A model generated the notes under the pieces. That model was not told the origin of the DNA. It did no database searches and worked only from the letters and a program-made list of their open reading frames with translations. Both the position numbers and the translations under genes were made by a program. Below are positions 8,492 through 20,622 of a stretch of 64,000 nucleotides of DNA, one piece after another; the first letter of the stretch is position 1, and every line of letters begins with the position of its first letter. The DNA is from Hydrocarboniclastica marina (GTDB taxonomy: Bacteria > Pseudomonadota > Gammaproteobacteria > Pseudomonadales > Oleiphilaceae), in the NCBI RefSeq assembly GCF_004851605.1, contig NZ_CP031093.1, positions 4,074,061-4,138,060 of the forward strand. The letters run 5' to 3'.

Positions 8492-9379
8492 ATGAGCACA
8501 CCGCGACCGTCATTCTCACTGTACCGCGAGAGCCTGGCAATTATTAACGGTTTGCTGGGAGACTGGCTACACCACCGCGGCAACCCACTTGCCCTGAACA
8601 TGTACCTGAGTGGCAAGCCAAAGACCGACGCGCAGTGTCAGCGCAAAATATGTGTGCTCGTGCATGGGCTTACCGAAACCAGCAGCATATGGGATTACCC
8701 CAAGCGGCGCGACACCGACTACGGGGCGCTTCTGGCCCGATTTGAAGCTTTTTCACCACTCTACCTTCACTACAACACCGGCTTGGGCCTGCGGGAAAAC
8801 GGCGAGCTTCTTGCGGCCGAGCTCGAGCGGCTGGTGCAGGACTGGCCCACCCCAATCGATCAGCTCTGCCTCATCGGCCACAGTATGGGCGGGCTGATCA
8901 TCCGCGCGGCCTGCGAAGTGGGCCGTTCTGAGCAGAAACCCTGGCTGGCGTCGGTCAGTGAATGCGTTTACCTGGGCACACCCCATCTCGGCGCGCCGCT
9001 TGCGCGCCTGGCCCATCAGGGTGCCCAATGGCTCCGCCGCCAGGAACTGGTACCGTTGCAAGTGGCGGGTGAGTTACTGGACGTGCGCAGCACCGGCATC
9101 TGCAACCTCACATCCGGCTGCTGGGATACCTTATCACCGCCGACGCTGGTGACTGGCATCCGCCATTTTGTCGCATCCGGCAGCCTCCATGTTGCCAGTA
9201 ACGCCCGCACCGACGAGATCCCTGGCGATGCATTGGTGCCCCGCAGCAGTGCCCGAGGCCCACACAGCGAAGTATGGGGCCTGGCCGGTGAAGCCCATTT
9301 TGCTGGCGTCGGCCATCTTCGGCTGGCCCACCATTCAGACGTTTACCTTCAGATAGCCCAGTGGTGTCGACATCAGTAA
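8492..9379 (+). CDS. PGAP1-like alpha/beta-hydrolase (lipase/esterase)
   Basis: A 295-residue alpha/beta hydrolase. The nucleophile elbow is GHSMGG with S131, the oxyanion loop is VLVHGLTE near residues 56-63, and candidate acid and histidine residues lie in DALVPRSS and the final HLRLAHHSDVY. A GTPHLGAP motif typical of PGAP1/lipase relatives follows the nucleophile. GAGAG at 8481-8485 suits the ATG at 8492 and not that at 8486. There is no signal peptide. Related lipases carry an N-terminal helical domain of about 130 residues that is absent here; a similar segment appears just downstream. Confidence 0.82.
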   Translation: MSTPRPSFSLYRESLAIINGLLGDWLHHRGNPLALNMYLSGKPKTDAQCQRKICVLVHGLTETSSIWDYPKRRDTDYGALLARFEAFSPLYLHYNTGLGLRENGELLAAELERLVQDWPTPIDQLCLIGHSMGGLIIRAACEVGRSEQKPWLASVSECVYLGTPHLGAPLARLAHQGAQWLRRQELVPLQVAGELLDVRSTGICNLTSGCWDTLSPPTLVTGIRHFVASGSLHVASNARTDEIPGDALVPRSSARGPHSEVWGLAGEAHFAGVGHLRLAHHSDVYLQIAQWCRHQ

Positions 9380-9743
9380 CTACGAGCACGACGAATCCCG
9401 GACGGAGCAGCCGCGGCTGAAACGCAGGTTTCGGCCGGACCACCTGGTCGGCTGGCTGGACCTGATCGGCCACGCGGTCAAGGAAACCGCACCGCGCATT
9501 CACCGGACCCACCTCCAGATAGCGGACACCGTGTTCCGGAGCGTCGAGGCGCTGGCACCAAATCGGCCGGCTGTGAAGATCACCCGTTCCATGCACCACC
9601 TGATTGCCAACGTGGCCTATTCGTCGGTAGCGTATGGCGGTGCAGGTCTCAGCCACCTGGCTCGCCACCGCTACCAACCGGTGACGGACGAGCGGGAGAT
9701 ATTTGAACTTGCGCCACCGCAATTGTCCCCGCCCCGTGACTAG
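9357..9743 (+). pseudogene. Orphan N-terminal lipase-like helical domain
   Basis: The frame is open from 9357 to a TAG at 9741 (about 128 codons), beginning after an in-frame TAG. It has no ATG before the middle; the first usual start is GTG at 9531. The translation (DHLVGWLDLIGHAV ... RSMHHLIANVAYSSVAYGGAGLSHLA) looks like the N-terminal helical domain that precedes the catalytic domain in larger PGAP1-like lipases. It ends with EIFELAPPQL and a stop where the catalytic domain would begin. It is probably the remnant of a second lipase, or the displaced domain of the gene just upstream. A short real gene using GTG cannot be excluded. Confidence 0.4.
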
Positions 9744-10301
9744 TCATGTCGCGTCGCCGCTTGCGTTACTGAGTGGAAAGAATTTCTCTGTTTCCTTGCC
9801 CCTGTTTCTCGGGTATGCTGATTTTTAAATGCATGGCACGGCACACCCTGCCTTACCAGACAGGCCAAGGCTGCTTGGCAGCCCGCAGAGTAAAGGCTCT
9901 ATGATATTTGCTTGTCTCGGCACGCCCGAGAAATTCGTTCCCGCCATTTGCGAGATCGACAACAGCGTTACACCCTCCCGTCAGACCCCGGCTTCCTCTG
10001 CTGTCTTCGCTGACCCTGTTGGGCAAATATGGGCCAAAAGGGCTGTGTATCACCCTGCCAGCAAGCCGCAAAACATTTCGTCATGTCCCGGGTTGAAACA
10101 GGCAACGCAGTTGCTAACAGCCGGACCTGAATCTGATCCTATGACCGCGCTATGGATGATACCCGGCGCGGCATCCCGAAAACACAGACTCATACGAGGC
10201 AAAGCAGCTCGCTTATCGAGAATGAGTCAGTGTCCGCCGGCCCATCGGGGTCGGTTAACCGTAACGCCAATACCATTGGCATGATTGAGTAAGAGAGTGA
10301 T
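9744..10301. other. Long leader/intergenic region before the cold-shock gene
   Basis: About 560 bp. A 151-codon frame at 9829-10284 is open, but its product is low-complexity and unlike any family, with no convincing ribosome site. Cold-shock genes often have long structured 5' leaders, so part of this stretch may be transcribed leader. No clear promoter could be fixed by eye. Confidence 0.4.
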
Positions 10302-10511
10302 ATGGCTAATCAAGTGGAAGGCACCGTTAAGTGGTTCAACGATGAGAAGGGTTTCGGTTTCATCGAGCAGGAAGGTGGCAAGGACGTCTTTGTTCACCAC
10401 AGTGCAATCAATGGTAGTGGCCGCAAGACCCTTTACGAAGGACAGCGTGTAACGATGGAAGTTACCCAGGGCCAGAAAGGTCCTCAGGCCGAGAACGTCA
10501 CACCGGTCTAA
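10302..10511 (+). CDS. Cold-shock protein, CspA family
   Basis: A 69-residue single cold-shock domain, the usual length. It has the nucleic-acid-binding motifs RNP1 (KGFGFI, residues 16-21) and RNP2 (VFVHH, residues 29-33) and the start GTVKWFN. Such proteins bind single-stranded RNA/DNA and melt RNA structure in the cytoplasm. It is monocistronic. Whether it is cold-induced or constitutive cannot be told. A 7-bp-stem hairpin follows the stop codon. Confidence 0.95.
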   Translation: MANQVEGTVKWFNDEKGFGFIEQEGGKDVFVHHSAINGSGRKTLYEGQRVTMEVTQGQKGPQAENVTPV

Positions 10512-10530
10512 ACCGGAGACGTCTGCCGAT

Positions 10531-10556
10531 GCTGGCCGTTCGTATGGCTGGCCAGC
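10531..10556 (+). terminator. Hairpin after the cold-shock gene
   Basis: GCTGGCC (10531-10537) and GGCCAGC (10550-10556) pair perfectly around a 12-nt loop, 20 bp after the stop codon. The following TAAGCTTTG has only a weak T run, so termination is uncertain. Confidence 0.4.
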
Positions 10557-10716
10557 TAAGCTTTGTCCCAACGCCACTGGGCCGGCGCCCGTCTGTGCAG
10601 TGGAGCTTACGGCTGGGACTCAAGGCCAGGGGTGCGGATTACTGTACCCCTCCCTTCGCAGTACACTGATCAAATCCAAGAGTTCTGATGACCCGCGAAG
10701 CTCTGTAGCTTAAGCT

Positions 10717-12000
10717 TCAGGCGTCTGACTTTTCGTCTATAACACTGAGTAATTCTGCCTGCACGGTTTCCTGGCGCTGCCTGAAACGAGCCAGTTCCTC
10801 CCCCTGCAGTCTGATACGCGGCGGTAATTTGAAAGCGCGCGGATCGACCTGCCGGCCGTTACGCAGAACTTCGTAGTGCAGGCTTGGGCTCGTAGCCAGT
10901 CCGGACTCGCCGACATAGCCAATGGTTTCGCCCTTGGCCACCCGATCCCCTTTTTTCAACCCTTCCCGAAACGCTGATAGATGGGCATAGGCCGTTTCTA
11001 TGGAATTGCCGTGGTCTATGCGTATGTATTTGCCGAAGCTGCCGTTACGGTTCGCCCTGGCGATACGCCCTGCACGAACTGCAACGACCGCTGAACCTTT
11101 GGGTGCGGCGAAATCCATGCCCTTATGCATGCGGGAGATGCGCAGAATAGGGTGAAGCCGTGGACCATATGACGAAGTCAGGTAGCCCCCTACGACCGGC
11201 GTCCGTGCGAGTTCGGTTTCGATGCTCTCACCGTCCTTATCGAAGAAGCTGACAATGCCGTCGCGGGTGGTATATCGATAGATTTCTATCGGGGCCCTGT
11301 TCTCAAGTTGTAAGCGCGCCGACAACAGCCCGCCCACATGCTCTGTGCCTTCATCGACGTGGATAAAACGCTCATAGGTCAGATCGATGCGGTCGCCCTC
11401 CCGCAGATCCCGGTTGAAGTCGATCCGGTAGCCCAACTGCTGGACGATCTCGAGGATCACTTCCTGCGGCACTCCGGCAGCTTCCGCTGCTTCGCCAAGG
11501 CTGCCCCTTACAACCAGCGTACCGGCTTCTATCCGACGCTCATGGGGCACTTCACGTTCTTCAGCGACGTAAGCAGTACCCTCCGGCTGGATAACGATCT
11601 GACGGTCAAGGCCCACTTTGAAAGACAGCGACTCTATCTCAGGAGATTCACTGTCTGGCTTGAGTGTCAACGTGAAGCGCTGACCGGCGCGCAGCTTGCG
11701 CACGTCAAAAATAGCCGTCAGGGCCTGTGCTACCTCGGCCGACTGCCCGGCTTCGATACCCTGGTCCCGAAGCGCATGCACCAGCGCCTGCCCCGTCTTG
11801 AGCTCGAACTCCTGCTGAACTGCTGGCGGCGATCTGGTTGGGGCGGTGGGTATTGCTACGGGTTCAACCGGGGCCAGAGGTTTCACCTGAACGATGGGCA
11901 GGGATTCTTCAGGCGGGGTCTGCAGCCACCCCAGAACCATGAGGGCAACGCCTATCAGCAGCCCAAGCGAAAGCCTGAGCTGAGTCTGCCTCGGTAGCAT
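10717..12000 (-). CDS. M23-family murein DD-endopeptidase (MepM-like)
   Basis: A 427-residue protein with one N-terminal membrane helix (residues 9-26), a proline-rich linker, an OapA/LysM-like and SPOR-like middle region, and a C-terminal M23 domain. The zinc ligands are in MHKGMDF (H and D) and LHYEV (H), with a further YAHLS motif. Such enzymes cut peptidoglycan cross-links in the periplasm during cell growth. The start codon overlaps the glmS stop by one base (TAATG), so it is translationally coupled to glmS, which makes a peptidoglycan precursor. The pair thus links precursor supply with wall opening. Catalytic residues are intact. Confidence 0.88.
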   Translation of the reverse strand: MLPRQTQLRLSLGLLIGVALMVLGWLQTPPEESLPIVQVKPLAPVEPVAIPTAPTRSPPAVQQEFELKTGQALVHALRDQGIEAGQSAEVAQALTAIFDVRKLRAGQRFTLTLKPDSESPEIESLSFKVGLDRQIVIQPEGTAYVAEEREVPHERRIEAGTLVVRGSLGEAAEAAGVPQEVILEIVQQLGYRIDFNRDLREGDRIDLTYERFIHVDEGTEHVGGLLSARLQLENRAPIEIYRYTTRDGIVSFFDKDGESIETELARTPVVGGYLTSSYGPRLHPILRISRMHKGMDFAAPKGSAVVAVRAGRIARANRNGSFGKYIRIDHGNSIETAYAHLSAFREGLKKGDRVAKGETIGYVGESGLATSPSLHYEVLRNGRQVDPRAFKLPPRIRLQGEELARFRQRQETVQAELLSVIDEKSDA

Positions 12001-13832
12001 TACTCTACCGTTACGCTTTTTGCGAGGTTTCTCGGCTGATCCACATCAGTGCCTTTGAGAACAGCCACGTGATAGGACAACAGTTGCAGGGGAATGGTGT
12101 ACAGAATAGGTGCGACGATCGGGTGCACTTCCGGCAGCGTCATCACATGAATCCCTTCCTCCGGCTTCAGGCCAGATTTGCGGTCGGCAAAGACAAACAG
12201 CTCCCCGCCCCGGGCACGGACTTCCTGCAGATTGGATTTGAGCTTCTCAAGCAGCTCATTGTTGGGCGCGACCGTGATGACCGGCATCTCGCTGTCCACC
12301 AGGGCCAATGGGCCGTGTTTGAGCTCGCCGGCCGGGTAGGCTTCCGCATGAATATAAGAAATTTCCTTGAGCTTGAGTGCACCTTCCATGGCGATCGGAA
12401 AGAGGGTGCCACGGCCGAGAAAAAGGCTGTGGTGCTTCTCCACAAAGTGCTCCGCCAGCTTGGCGATGTCCGCGTCCAGATCGAGAACCTCCTGTATCTG
12501 GCCGGGTAGCAGGTGCAGTGCTTCGACAATAGCTTTCTCATTCTCAGCACTGTGTCCATTCTGACGCGCCAGGGCCAGGGTGAACATCAGCAATGCTGTC
12601 AGCTGCGTGGTAAAGGCTTTGGTTGATGCTACCCCGATCTCAGGCCCGGCCTGAGTCATGACCACCATGTCGGACTCTCGCACCAGGGAACTGCCGGCTA
12701 CGTTACAGATTGCCAACCCTGCGCGGAATCCGGCGTCCTTGCCCTGACGCAATGCGGCCAGGGTATCCGCGGTCTCGCCGGACTGCGAAATGGTCAGGAA
12801 CAGCGTGCCATCCTGAATAACGTGTTTGCGGTAGCGGTACTCCGACGCGACCTCCACACTGCAAGGGACCCCCGCGAGTTCTTCAATCCAGTACCGGGCC
12901 ACCATACCGGCGTGGTAGCTGGTTCCACAGGCTATTATCTGGACGTTTTTTATCTCCGGCAGCAACTCCATTGCTTTGGCGCCGAGCGCACGCTCGAGTA
13001 CACGGCTCTCCGTCATCCGGCCAGCCATGGTGTTGCGGATAACTTCCGGCTGCTCGTAAATTTCTTTCAACATGAAGTGCCGGAATGCACCTTTCTCCGC
13101 AGCGTCGGCGGAATGCTCGAAACGGGTTACTGATCGGGTGACGACCGCGTCTTCACGGTCCCAGATCTGTACCTGGTCCAATTCGACTTGGGCCAGATCC
13201 CCTTCTTCCAGGTAGATAAAACGGTCGGTTACAGGCAAAAGCGCCAGGGGATCAGAAGCTGCAAAGTGCTCGCCAATCCCAACCCCAAGGACCAGAGGGC
13301 TGCCTTCGCGGGTAACGATGATGCAGTTCGGCTCATCCGCATGCATTACCGCAAGGGCATACGCGCCGTGCAGGATCGCGCGGGCTTGCCGAACGGCGGT
13401 CAGCAGGCTGCCCGTTTGTTGGTAGTGTTTTTCGATGAGGTGCGCTACGACTTCAGTGTCGGTCTGGGAGGTAAACCGGTAGCCTTCGGCCTCAAGCGAT
13501 TCCCGCAGCTCCTGGAAATTCTCGATGATGCCGTTGTGGACCAGTGCCAGACGTTCACCAGACATGTGCGGATGCGCGTTATCCTGGGAAGGCACGCCGT
13601 GCGTTGCCCAACGGGTGTGAGCAATGCCGGTACCGCCATGTAGGGGCTGGTGGTCGACGGCGTCTGCCAACGCAGCTACCTTGCCCAACTCACGGTGGCG
13701 GACCAGTTGCCCGGAATCGTTGCGAACGACCATACCGGCTGAATCGTAGCCTCGGTATTCCAGCCTCCGCAGGCCTTCCAGCAAAATTCCCTGTACATCC
13801 CGTTGCGCAATTGCGCCGACAATGCCACACAT
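12000..13832 (-). CDS. glmS: Glutamine-fructose-6-phosphate aminotransferase
   Basis: A 610-residue protein, the standard length. The N-terminal glutaminase starts MCGIVGAI, where Cys2 is the nucleophile after methionine removal. Two SIS isomerase domains follow ([26 protein letters not shown]) and the C-terminus ends in KSVTVE. It makes glucosamine-6-phosphate from fructose-6-phosphate and glutamine, the first step to UDP-GlcNAc. It lies 70 bp downstream of glmU on the same strand. I see no glmS ribozyme, which is a Gram-positive feature. The stop overlaps the start of the M23 peptidase gene. Confidence 0.97.
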   Translation of the reverse strand: MCGIVGAIAQRDVQGILLEGLRRLEYRGYDSAGMVVRNDSGQLVRHRELGKVAALADAVDHQPLHGGTGIAHTRWATHGVPSQDNAHPHMSGERLALVHNGIIENFQELRESLEAEGYRFTSQTDTEVVAHLIEKHYQQTGSLLTAVRQARAILHGAYALAVMHADEPNCIIVTREGSPLVLGVGIGEHFAASDPLALLPVTDRFIYLEEGDLAQVELDQVQIWDREDAVVTRSVTRFEHSADAAEKGAFRHFMLKEIYEQPEVIRNTMAGRMTESRVLERALGAKAMELLPEIKNVQIIACGTSYHAGMVARYWIEELAGVPCSVEVASEYRYRKHVIQDGTLFLTISQSGETADTLAALRQGKDAGFRAGLAICNVAGSSLVRESDMVVMTQAGPEIGVASTKAFTTQLTALLMFTLALARQNGHSAENEKAIVEALHLLPGQIQEVLDLDADIAKLAEHFVEKHHSLFLGRGTLFPIAMEGALKLKEISYIHAEAYPAGELKHGPLALVDSEMPVITVAPNNELLEKLKSNLQEVRARGGELFVFADRKSGLKPEEGIHVMTLPEVHPIVAPILYTIPLQLLSYHVAVLKGTDVDQPRNLAKSVTVE

Positions 13833-13902
13833 CTGTCGTCTGCCTCTGTTGGTATGCCTTTCCCGGCGCAGCCGGAGGCTTTGGTTTGCCCATCCGCTGC
13901 GG

Positions 13903-15279
13903 TCAGTCGGTGCTGGATTTCTTCTGCGGCCGCTTCCAGCCTTCGACGTTGCGTTGCTTACCCCGGCCTATCGCCAGTTCACCGTCAGCTACGGCCCGTG
14001 TAATCGTCGAGCCTGCACCGATGGTGGCGCCAGCGCCCACCTCAACCGGAGCGACGAGAGCGCTGTTGGAGCCCACAAAAACATCATCGCCGAGCACCGT
14101 TTCGAACTTGTTGGCGCCGTCATAGTTGCAGGTAATTGTACCTGCGCCGATATTGACTCTGCTGCCCATACGGGTGTCACCAATATAGCTCAAATGGTTG
14201 ACCTTGCTGCCGGGCCCGATGGTTGCTTTCTTCGTCTCGACGAAATTGCCGACTTTGGCGCCCTCTGCCAGGACAGTTCCCGGTCGAAGACGGGCAAATG
14301 GGCCCACCGTGCAGCCCGGCCCAATACTGGCACCTTCAACGATCGAGTGTGACTCAATGCGTGTGTTCGCGGCGATTTCGCTGTCGCGGATTACGCAATA
14401 CGGACCGATATGTACGCCGGCGTTCAGCCGCACATTGCCCTCGAACACCACGCCGACATCAACAAAGACATCACCCTCTGAGTGGAGGCTTCCTCTGACG
14501 TCCAATCGATCAGGATCCGCCAGCGTTACTCCCGCTGTCATTAACGCGTCGGCCTGGGCTCGCTGATAGGCGCGTTCAAGACCGGCAAGCTGCTGCCGGT
14601 TGTTGACGCCTTGTACCTCTGCGACTGAGGCAGGTTGAGCCGCAGCTATACCTGTGCCTTCACCCGCAGCCATGGCAATAATGTCGGTCAGATAATACTC
14701 GCCCTGCGCATTTTCACTGGACAGCGCGGGTAACCAGCTCTTCAGATGCCGTGCTGTTGCGGCGAGAATACCCGTATTGGCCTCCTTGATAAGGAGCTGC
14801 TCAGCTGAGGCATCCTTTTGTTCAATAATGGCCTCGATGCCCTTAGCCGAGCGCACGATACGACCGTAGCCCTGGGGGTCGTCCAGTTCGACAGTCAGCA
14901 GCGCCATTTGCTCTGCTGACACTGTACTGACGAGCGAGCTGAGGGTTTCCGTGCGAATGAGCGGCACATCACCGTAGAGGACCAGTATATGGGCATCATC
15001 CGGCACGGCAGGGAGAGCCTGGGCTACGGCGTGTCCCGTTCCCAGCTGTTCTGATTGCATCGCCCACTGGATATCATCGTCGGCCGTTGTTGACCGGACT
15101 TTATCTGCGCCGTGTCCGATTACCACATGGATGCCGGCAGCGTCGAGTTCCCGCGCGGTGTCGATCACATGGTGCAACATGGGCTTGCCGGCGATCGCAT
15201 GGAGCACTTTGGGCAGGCTGGACTTCATTCTGGAGCCCTGGCCGGCCGCGAGAATAATGACATGGAGAGGCGTTTTCAT
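13903..15279 (-). CDS. glmU: Bifunctional GlcNAc-1-P uridyltransferase / GlcN-1-P acetyltransferase
   Basis: A 458-residue enzyme with an N-terminal nucleotidyltransferase ([18 protein letters not shown], residues 11-28) and a C-terminal left-handed beta-helix of hexapeptide repeats (for example [11 protein letters not shown]). It catalyses the last two steps of UDP-GlcNAc synthesis in the cytoplasm. It lies just before glmS, giving a complete GlmS/GlmU pair; glmM is elsewhere. It is separated from the atp operon by about 370 bp that include the atp terminator, so it likely has its own promoter. The C-terminal tail is short and basic ([18 protein letters not shown]). Confidence 0.97.
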   Translation of the reverse strand: MKTPLHVIILAAGQGSRMKSSLPKVLHAIAGKPMLHHVIDTARELDAAGIHVVIGHGADKVRSTTADDDIQWAMQSEQLGTGHAVAQALPAVPDDAHILVLYGDVPLIRTETLSSLVSTVSAEQMALLTVELDDPQGYGRIVRSAKGIEAIIEQKDASAEQLLIKEANTGILAATARHLKSWLPALSSENAQGEYYLTDIIAMAAGEGTGIAAAQPASVAEVQGVNNRQQLAGLERAYQRAQADALMTAGVTLADPDRLDVRGSLHSEGDVFVDVGVVFEGNVRLNAGVHIGPYCVIRDSEIAANTRIESHSIVEGASIGPGCTVGPFARLRPGTVLAEGAKVGNFVETKKATIGPGSKVNHLSYIGDTRMGSRVNIGAGTITCNYDGANKFETVLGDDVFVGSNSALVAPVEVGAGATIGAGSTITRAVADGELAIGRGKQRNVEGWKRPQKKSSTD

Positions 15280-15650
15280 AGCGTCTGGTCTACTTCCTGA
15301 AATGATCAGAACGGGCCGGTAGTCTAGCGAATAGACCTACCCCTGTCCTTTTCGGAATGTTCACTTAGGACAATGCGGTACTTCGTGAGGCACCGCTGGG
15401 CGAGGAACACATCGGCGCAGGACTTGGGTTGCTCCGCGTGCCTGCTCCCTTGAGTTCGCAAAAAGCCTACATTTCGATGCTGGCTATCCCGGCTTTCGTA
15501 GTTCAGGTGGCCCTTGCTGGACCTGGGCTTATCGAAAGCCCAGGAACAATATGCCTTAGGCGAAAAAAAACCGCACCTCCGAGGCTAAACTAAACAGCCT
15601 GTCGGGTACGGTTTTTCTGTTTGGCTCGTAGCAAAATGGCGAGGCAGGGA
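15280..15650. other. Intergenic region between atpC and glmU
   Basis: About 370 bp. It contains the atp terminator (15563-15616) and a separate perfect hairpin at 15522-15544 (CCTGGGCTT, loop ATCGA, AAGCCCAGG) with no T run on either side. That hairpin could be a second structural element in the glmU leader. No coding frame with support. Confidence 0.5.
15563..15616 (-). terminator. Terminator of the atp operon
   Basis: A long inverted repeat (AAAAACCG...CGGTTTTT outer arms, inner arms CCGAGGCT / AGCCT-gt-CGG around AAACTAAAC) lies about 35 bp after the atpC stop. Runs of A on one side and T on the other would allow termination in both directions. Confidence 0.75.
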
Positions 15651-16073
15651 CTAGCGAACCTTCTTGCGAAGCTGCTGAATAGTCCGTAGCTGGGCCGCGG
15701 CTTCAGCAAGCTCTGCTGCTGCACGGGAATATTCAAACTCCCCGGTTCGGTTCGCCAACGCCTTTTCAGCTTCCTTTTTGGCTTCCTGTGCTGCCGCTTC
15801 GTCCATATCGCCAGCCCGATGCGCTGTGTCAGCGAGAAGGGTGATAAGCGATGGCTGTACTTCCAGATAGCCACCAGAGACGTAAAAGACCTCTTCTTCA
15901 CCACCCTGTTTGATCACACGCACGGGGCCAGGCTTGAGCGCGGTCAGCAAAGGAGCATGACTGGGCGCTATACCCAGTTCACCTTCGGAACCGGTGGCGA
16001 TCAGCATCTCCACCAAGCCCGAGTAGATCTTCTCCTCGGCGCTAACCACATCACAGTGCACTGTCATACCCAT
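15651..16073 (-). CDS. atpC: ATP synthase F1 epsilon subunit
   Basis: A 140-residue epsilon subunit. The N-terminal beta-sandwich ([32 protein letters not shown]... with the [16 protein letters not shown] segment) is followed by a C-terminal helical hairpin ([15 protein letters not shown]). It belongs to the central stalk of the F1Fo ATP synthase and can inhibit ATP hydrolysis through its C-terminal helices. It is the last gene of the atp operon, 36 bp after atpD and just before a strong terminator. Confidence 0.96.
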   Translation of the reverse strand: MGMTVHCDVVSAEEKIYSGLVEMLIATGSEGELGIAPSHAPLLTALKPGPVRVIKQGGEEEVFYVSGGYLEVQPSLITLLADTAHRAGDMDEAAAQEAKKEAEKALANRTGEFEYSRAAAELAEAAAQLRTIQQLRKKVR

Positions 16074-16109
16074 CTCATAGCCTCTTCAATCAGTCCGGAA
16101 ATGAGCTGC

Positions 16110-17525
<1,416 letters not shown>

Positions 17526-17558
17526 TTAATAGTCGCTAAACCAGTAGGATCGTGCGTG

Positions 17559-18422
17559 TTAAACAGCAGTCGCGCCGCTCACGATCTCGGAAATCTCTTG
17601 GGTAATCGCTGCCTGACGCGCCTTGTTATAGGCCAACTGAAGCTCGCCGATGATCTCACCGGCATTATCGCTGGCACTCTTCATCGCAATCATCCGCGCG
17701 GCCTGCTCGCAGGCAAGGTTCTCCACTACGCCCTGATAAACCTGGGACTCGATGTAGCGCGGCAGCAAACCGTCCAGCAGCGGTCGTGCATCGGGCTCGT
17801 AGAGATAGTCCCACTGGCCCGTGGTCTCTGCTTCGTCCGGGTCCTGCGCAAGGGGAATCAGCTGCTCGATTTCAGGACTCTGGGTCATCGTATTGACGAA
17901 ACGGTTATTAACCAGGAACAACCGATCAATCCGGCCTTCTTCGAACGCATCCAGCATGACCTTGATGTTACCAATCAGCTTATCGGCACTGGGGTTGTCG
18001 CCCAGGCTGGTAAGGGCCGCGACCACATTGCCCCCGTAATTACGGAAGAAGGACGTCCCTTTCTGGCCAATGGCGCACAAATCTGTTTCAACCCCTTTCT
18101 GACGCCATTGGGACATGTCCCGGATAAGCGCCTTGAAAAGGTTGATGTTCAGGCCGCCGCATAGTCCACGGTCCGTCGACACAACGATATAGCCTACCCG
18201 TTTGACTTCCCGCTCGAACATAAACGGGTGCCTGTATTCAGGGTTGGCGCCTGCAACATGTCTGATAACCTGGCGCATCTTGTCGGCATATGGGCGGGTT
18301 GCCTGCATGCGCTCCTGAGCCTTACGCATCTTGCTCGCCGCAACCATTTCCATGGCGCTGGTGATCTTCTGCGTGCTCTTGATGCTGGAAATCTGACTGC
18401 GTATTTCTTTTCCGACGGCCAT
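17559..18422 (-). CDS. atpG: ATP synthase F1 gamma subunit
   Basis: A 287-residue rotor subunit. The conserved N-terminal helix ([36 protein letters not shown]) and C-terminal helix ([19 protein letters not shown]) form the coiled coil that turns inside the alpha/beta ring. The central domain contains [11 protein letters not shown]. It transmits rotation between Fo and F1. It lies 78 bp after atpA. Confidence 0.98.
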   Translation of the reverse strand: MAVGKEIRSQISSIKSTQKITSAMEMVAASKMRKAQERMQATRPYADKMRQVIRHVAGANPEYRHPFMFEREVKRVGYIVVSTDRGLCGGLNINLFKALIRDMSQWRQKGVETDLCAIGQKGTSFFRNYGGNVVAALTSLGDNPSADKLIGNIKVMLDAFEEGRIDRLFLVNNRFVNTMTQSPEIEQLIPLAQDPDEAETTGQWDYLYEPDARPLLDGLLPRYIESQVYQGVVENLACEQAARMIAMKSASDNAGEIIGELQLAYNKARQAAITQEISEIVSGATAV

Positions 18423-18500
18423 AATTCACTGCCTTTTCAAGTGGGACACTCACTGAAACCGCTGTCTGCGTGGCCCAGGAAGCCACGCTCTCAACGTAAC

Positions 18501-20045
18501 TTACCAGCTCTGAGTGGTCTTGAATTTCTCAATTGCAGCTTTCAGCCCCGCGGCGATCTCATCGTTGTAGTCGCCTTTTTCGTTGATTTTGGCCAGAAGC
18601 TCCGATTGTTCAGCTCGCATCCAATCAAGCAGTGCCGCCTCAAACGCTACAACCTTATCGACATCGACGTCGTCCAGGAGGCCTTCGTTGGCCGCATAGA
18701 GTACAGTTCCCATTTCCGCTACCGACATCGGGCTGTACTGATTCTGCTTCATCAGTTCGGTGACGCGCTGGCCGTGTTCCAGCTGCTTGCGCGTTGCCTC
18801 ATCAAGGTCAGACGCAAACTGGGCAAAAGCTGCCAGTTCACGATACTGGGCCAGGGCGAGACGAATACCGCCACCCAGCTTCTTCATGATCTTGGTCTGA
18901 GCAGAGCCGCCAACCCGTGAAACAGATACCCCGGCGTTCATAGCCGGACGAATACCGGAATTGAACAGGTTGGTTTCGAGGAAGATCTGACCGTCGGTGA
19001 TCGAGATTACGTTCGTCGGTACGAACGCGGAAACGTCACCGGCCTGGGTTTCGATCAGGGGCAGGGCGGTCAGTGAACCGGTCTTGCCTTTGACTTCACC
19101 GTTGGTCATCTGTTCAACGTAGTCAGCATTAACCCGGGAAGCACGTTCAAGCAGACGGGAGTGCAGATAGAAGACATCACCCGGGTAGGCTTCACGGCCT
19201 GGCGGACGACGCAGCAGCAGAGAAATCTGGCGATAGGCTACGGCCTGCTTACTGAGATCATCATAGACAATCAGCGCGTCTTCACCACGGTCACGGAAAT
19301 ACTCGCCCATCGACGTACCGCTGTATGGTGCCAGGTACTGCATGGCAGCCGGGTCAGCGGCGCCTGCGGCCACGACGATGGTATGGTCCATCGCGCCGTG
19401 CTCTTCCAGCTTACGGACCACCCCGGCAATGAACGACTGCTTCTGGCCGATCGCGACATAGATACACTTAATGCCGGTGTTCTTCTGATTGATGATGGTA
19501 TCAATCGCTACCGCTGTCTTACCGATCTGACGATCGCCGATGATCAGCTCACGCTGGCCGCGGCCGATTGGCACCATGGTATCGATCGCTTTCAGGCCGG
19601 TCTGAACAGGCTGATCAACTGACTGACGGGCGATAACACCCGGCGCAACCTTTTCGATCGGCGCAGTCAGGGTCGTATTCAGGTCGCCCTTGCCGTCGAT
19701 CACGTTACCGAGGCCATCTACAACGCGTCCAAGCAGTTCAGGGCCGACCGGGACTTCAAGAATGCGACCGGTACAACGAACTTTCTGCCCTTCGGCCAGG
19801 TTTTCATAGTCACCCAGCACTACCGCGCCAACAGAGTCGCGCTCAAGGTTGAGCGCCATTCCGTAAAGCCCGCTCTCGAACTCGATCATTTCGCCGTACA
19901 TAACGTCGGCCAGACCATGGATAAGAACGATACCGTCGGAAACTGACAGGATGGTGCCTTCGTTACGGGCTTCGGAAGAGATATCGAGTTGCTCGATCCT
20001 CTTCTTGATAATTTCACTGATCTCGGATGGATTCAGTTGCTGCAT
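18501..20045 (-). CDS. atpA: ATP synthase F1 alpha subunit
   Basis: A 514-residue non-catalytic nucleotide-binding subunit. The P-loop is [11 protein letters not shown] near residues 169-179, and the arginine finger region lies in the conserved VSRVGGSAQ segment. It forms F1 with beta. The N-terminus [21 protein letters not shown] is the usual delta-contact helix. It lies 28 bp after atpH. Confidence 0.98.
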   Translation of the reverse strand: MQQLNPSEISEIIKKRIEQLDISSEARNEGTILSVSDGIVLIHGLADVMYGEMIEFESGLYGMALNLERDSVGAVVLGDYENLAEGQKVRCTGRILEVPVGPELLGRVVDGLGNVIDGKGDLNTTLTAPIEKVAPGVIARQSVDQPVQTGLKAIDTMVPIGRGQRELIIGDRQIGKTAVAIDTIINQKNTGIKCIYVAIGQKQSFIAGVVRKLEEHGAMDHTIVVAAGAADPAAMQYLAPYSGTSMGEYFRDRGEDALIVYDDLSKQAVAYRQISLLLRRPPGREAYPGDVFYLHSRLLERASRVNADYVEQMTNGEVKGKTGSLTALPLIETQAGDVSAFVPTNVISITDGQIFLETNLFNSGIRPAMNAGVSVSRVGGSAQTKIMKKLGGGIRLALAQYRELAAFAQFASDLDEATRKQLEHGQRVTELMKQNQYSPMSVAEMGTVLYAANEGLLDDVDVDKVVAFEAALLDWMRAEQSELLAKINEKGDYNDEIAAGLKAAIEKFKTTQSW

Positions 20046-20073
20046 GCCTTTATCCTCAAACCTTATGCTGAAA

Positions 20074-20610
20074 TCAGGAGCTTAATGCCTCGGCCATCTT
20101 GGTCAGCTTTCCGCGTACGGAGGCGTCTATAACCATGTCCCCTGTGCGGACTACCACGCCACCAATCAGCGACGTGTCTACTGTCGTCGCGAGGCTCACT
20201 TTGCGCTCTAACTTTTTTGACAGTGCCTGAGACAGCTTTTGCTGCTGCTCTTCGGTCAACTCATATGGCGCGCTCACCTCGATATCCACCGTGCGCTCCA
20301 GATCCGCCCGAGCAGTCTCAAAAAGAGTGTGAATATGGGGCAGCAGAGCCAGACGCTGGTTTTCGGCCAAGAGTTTGACGAAATTTGTGGCCGAATCGGA
20401 CAAACCTTCGCCGAACAACTCAATCAGAAAGTCTGCTTTGCGCTCGTCAGCCACCCGAGGACTAGCCAACAGCGCGCGTACGTCGCTGTTCGCTGTAACC
20501 TGAGCGGCAAAAGCCAGCACTTCGCTCCATTCGGCGAGCCTGTTTTCTGCCTGCGCTGTTTCGAACGCTGCCTTGGCGTATGGCCGCGCTAGCGTTATCA
20601 GTTCTGCCAT
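20074..20610 (-). CDS. atpH: ATP synthase delta subunit
   Basis: A 178-residue protein starting [19 protein letters not shown], the conserved delta N-terminus, with an N-terminal helical bundle and the C-terminal [23 protein letters not shown] motif. It joins the b-subunit stalk to the top of F1. It lies 12 bp after atpF, so the two are probably translationally linked. Confidence 0.97.
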   Translation of the reverse strand: MAELITLARPYAKAAFETAQAENRLAEWSEVLAFAAQVTANSDVRALLASPRVADERKADFLIELFGEGLSDSATNFVKLLAENQRLALLPHIHTLFETARADLERTVDIEVSAPYELTEEQQQKLSQALSKKLERKVSLATTVDTSLIGGVVVRTGDMVIDASVRGKLTKMAEALSS

Positions 20611-20622
20611 GATGAACCTCTT

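Noticed and set aside
9829..10284. 151-codon frame before the cold-shock gene
   Set aside because: No ribosome site, atypical composition and no family resemblance. Treated as leader/intergenic DNA.
13833..13902. Possible glmS ribozyme in the glmU-glmS gap
   Set aside because: The gap is only 70 bp, does not show the ribozyme core, and the element is typical of Gram-positive bacteria.
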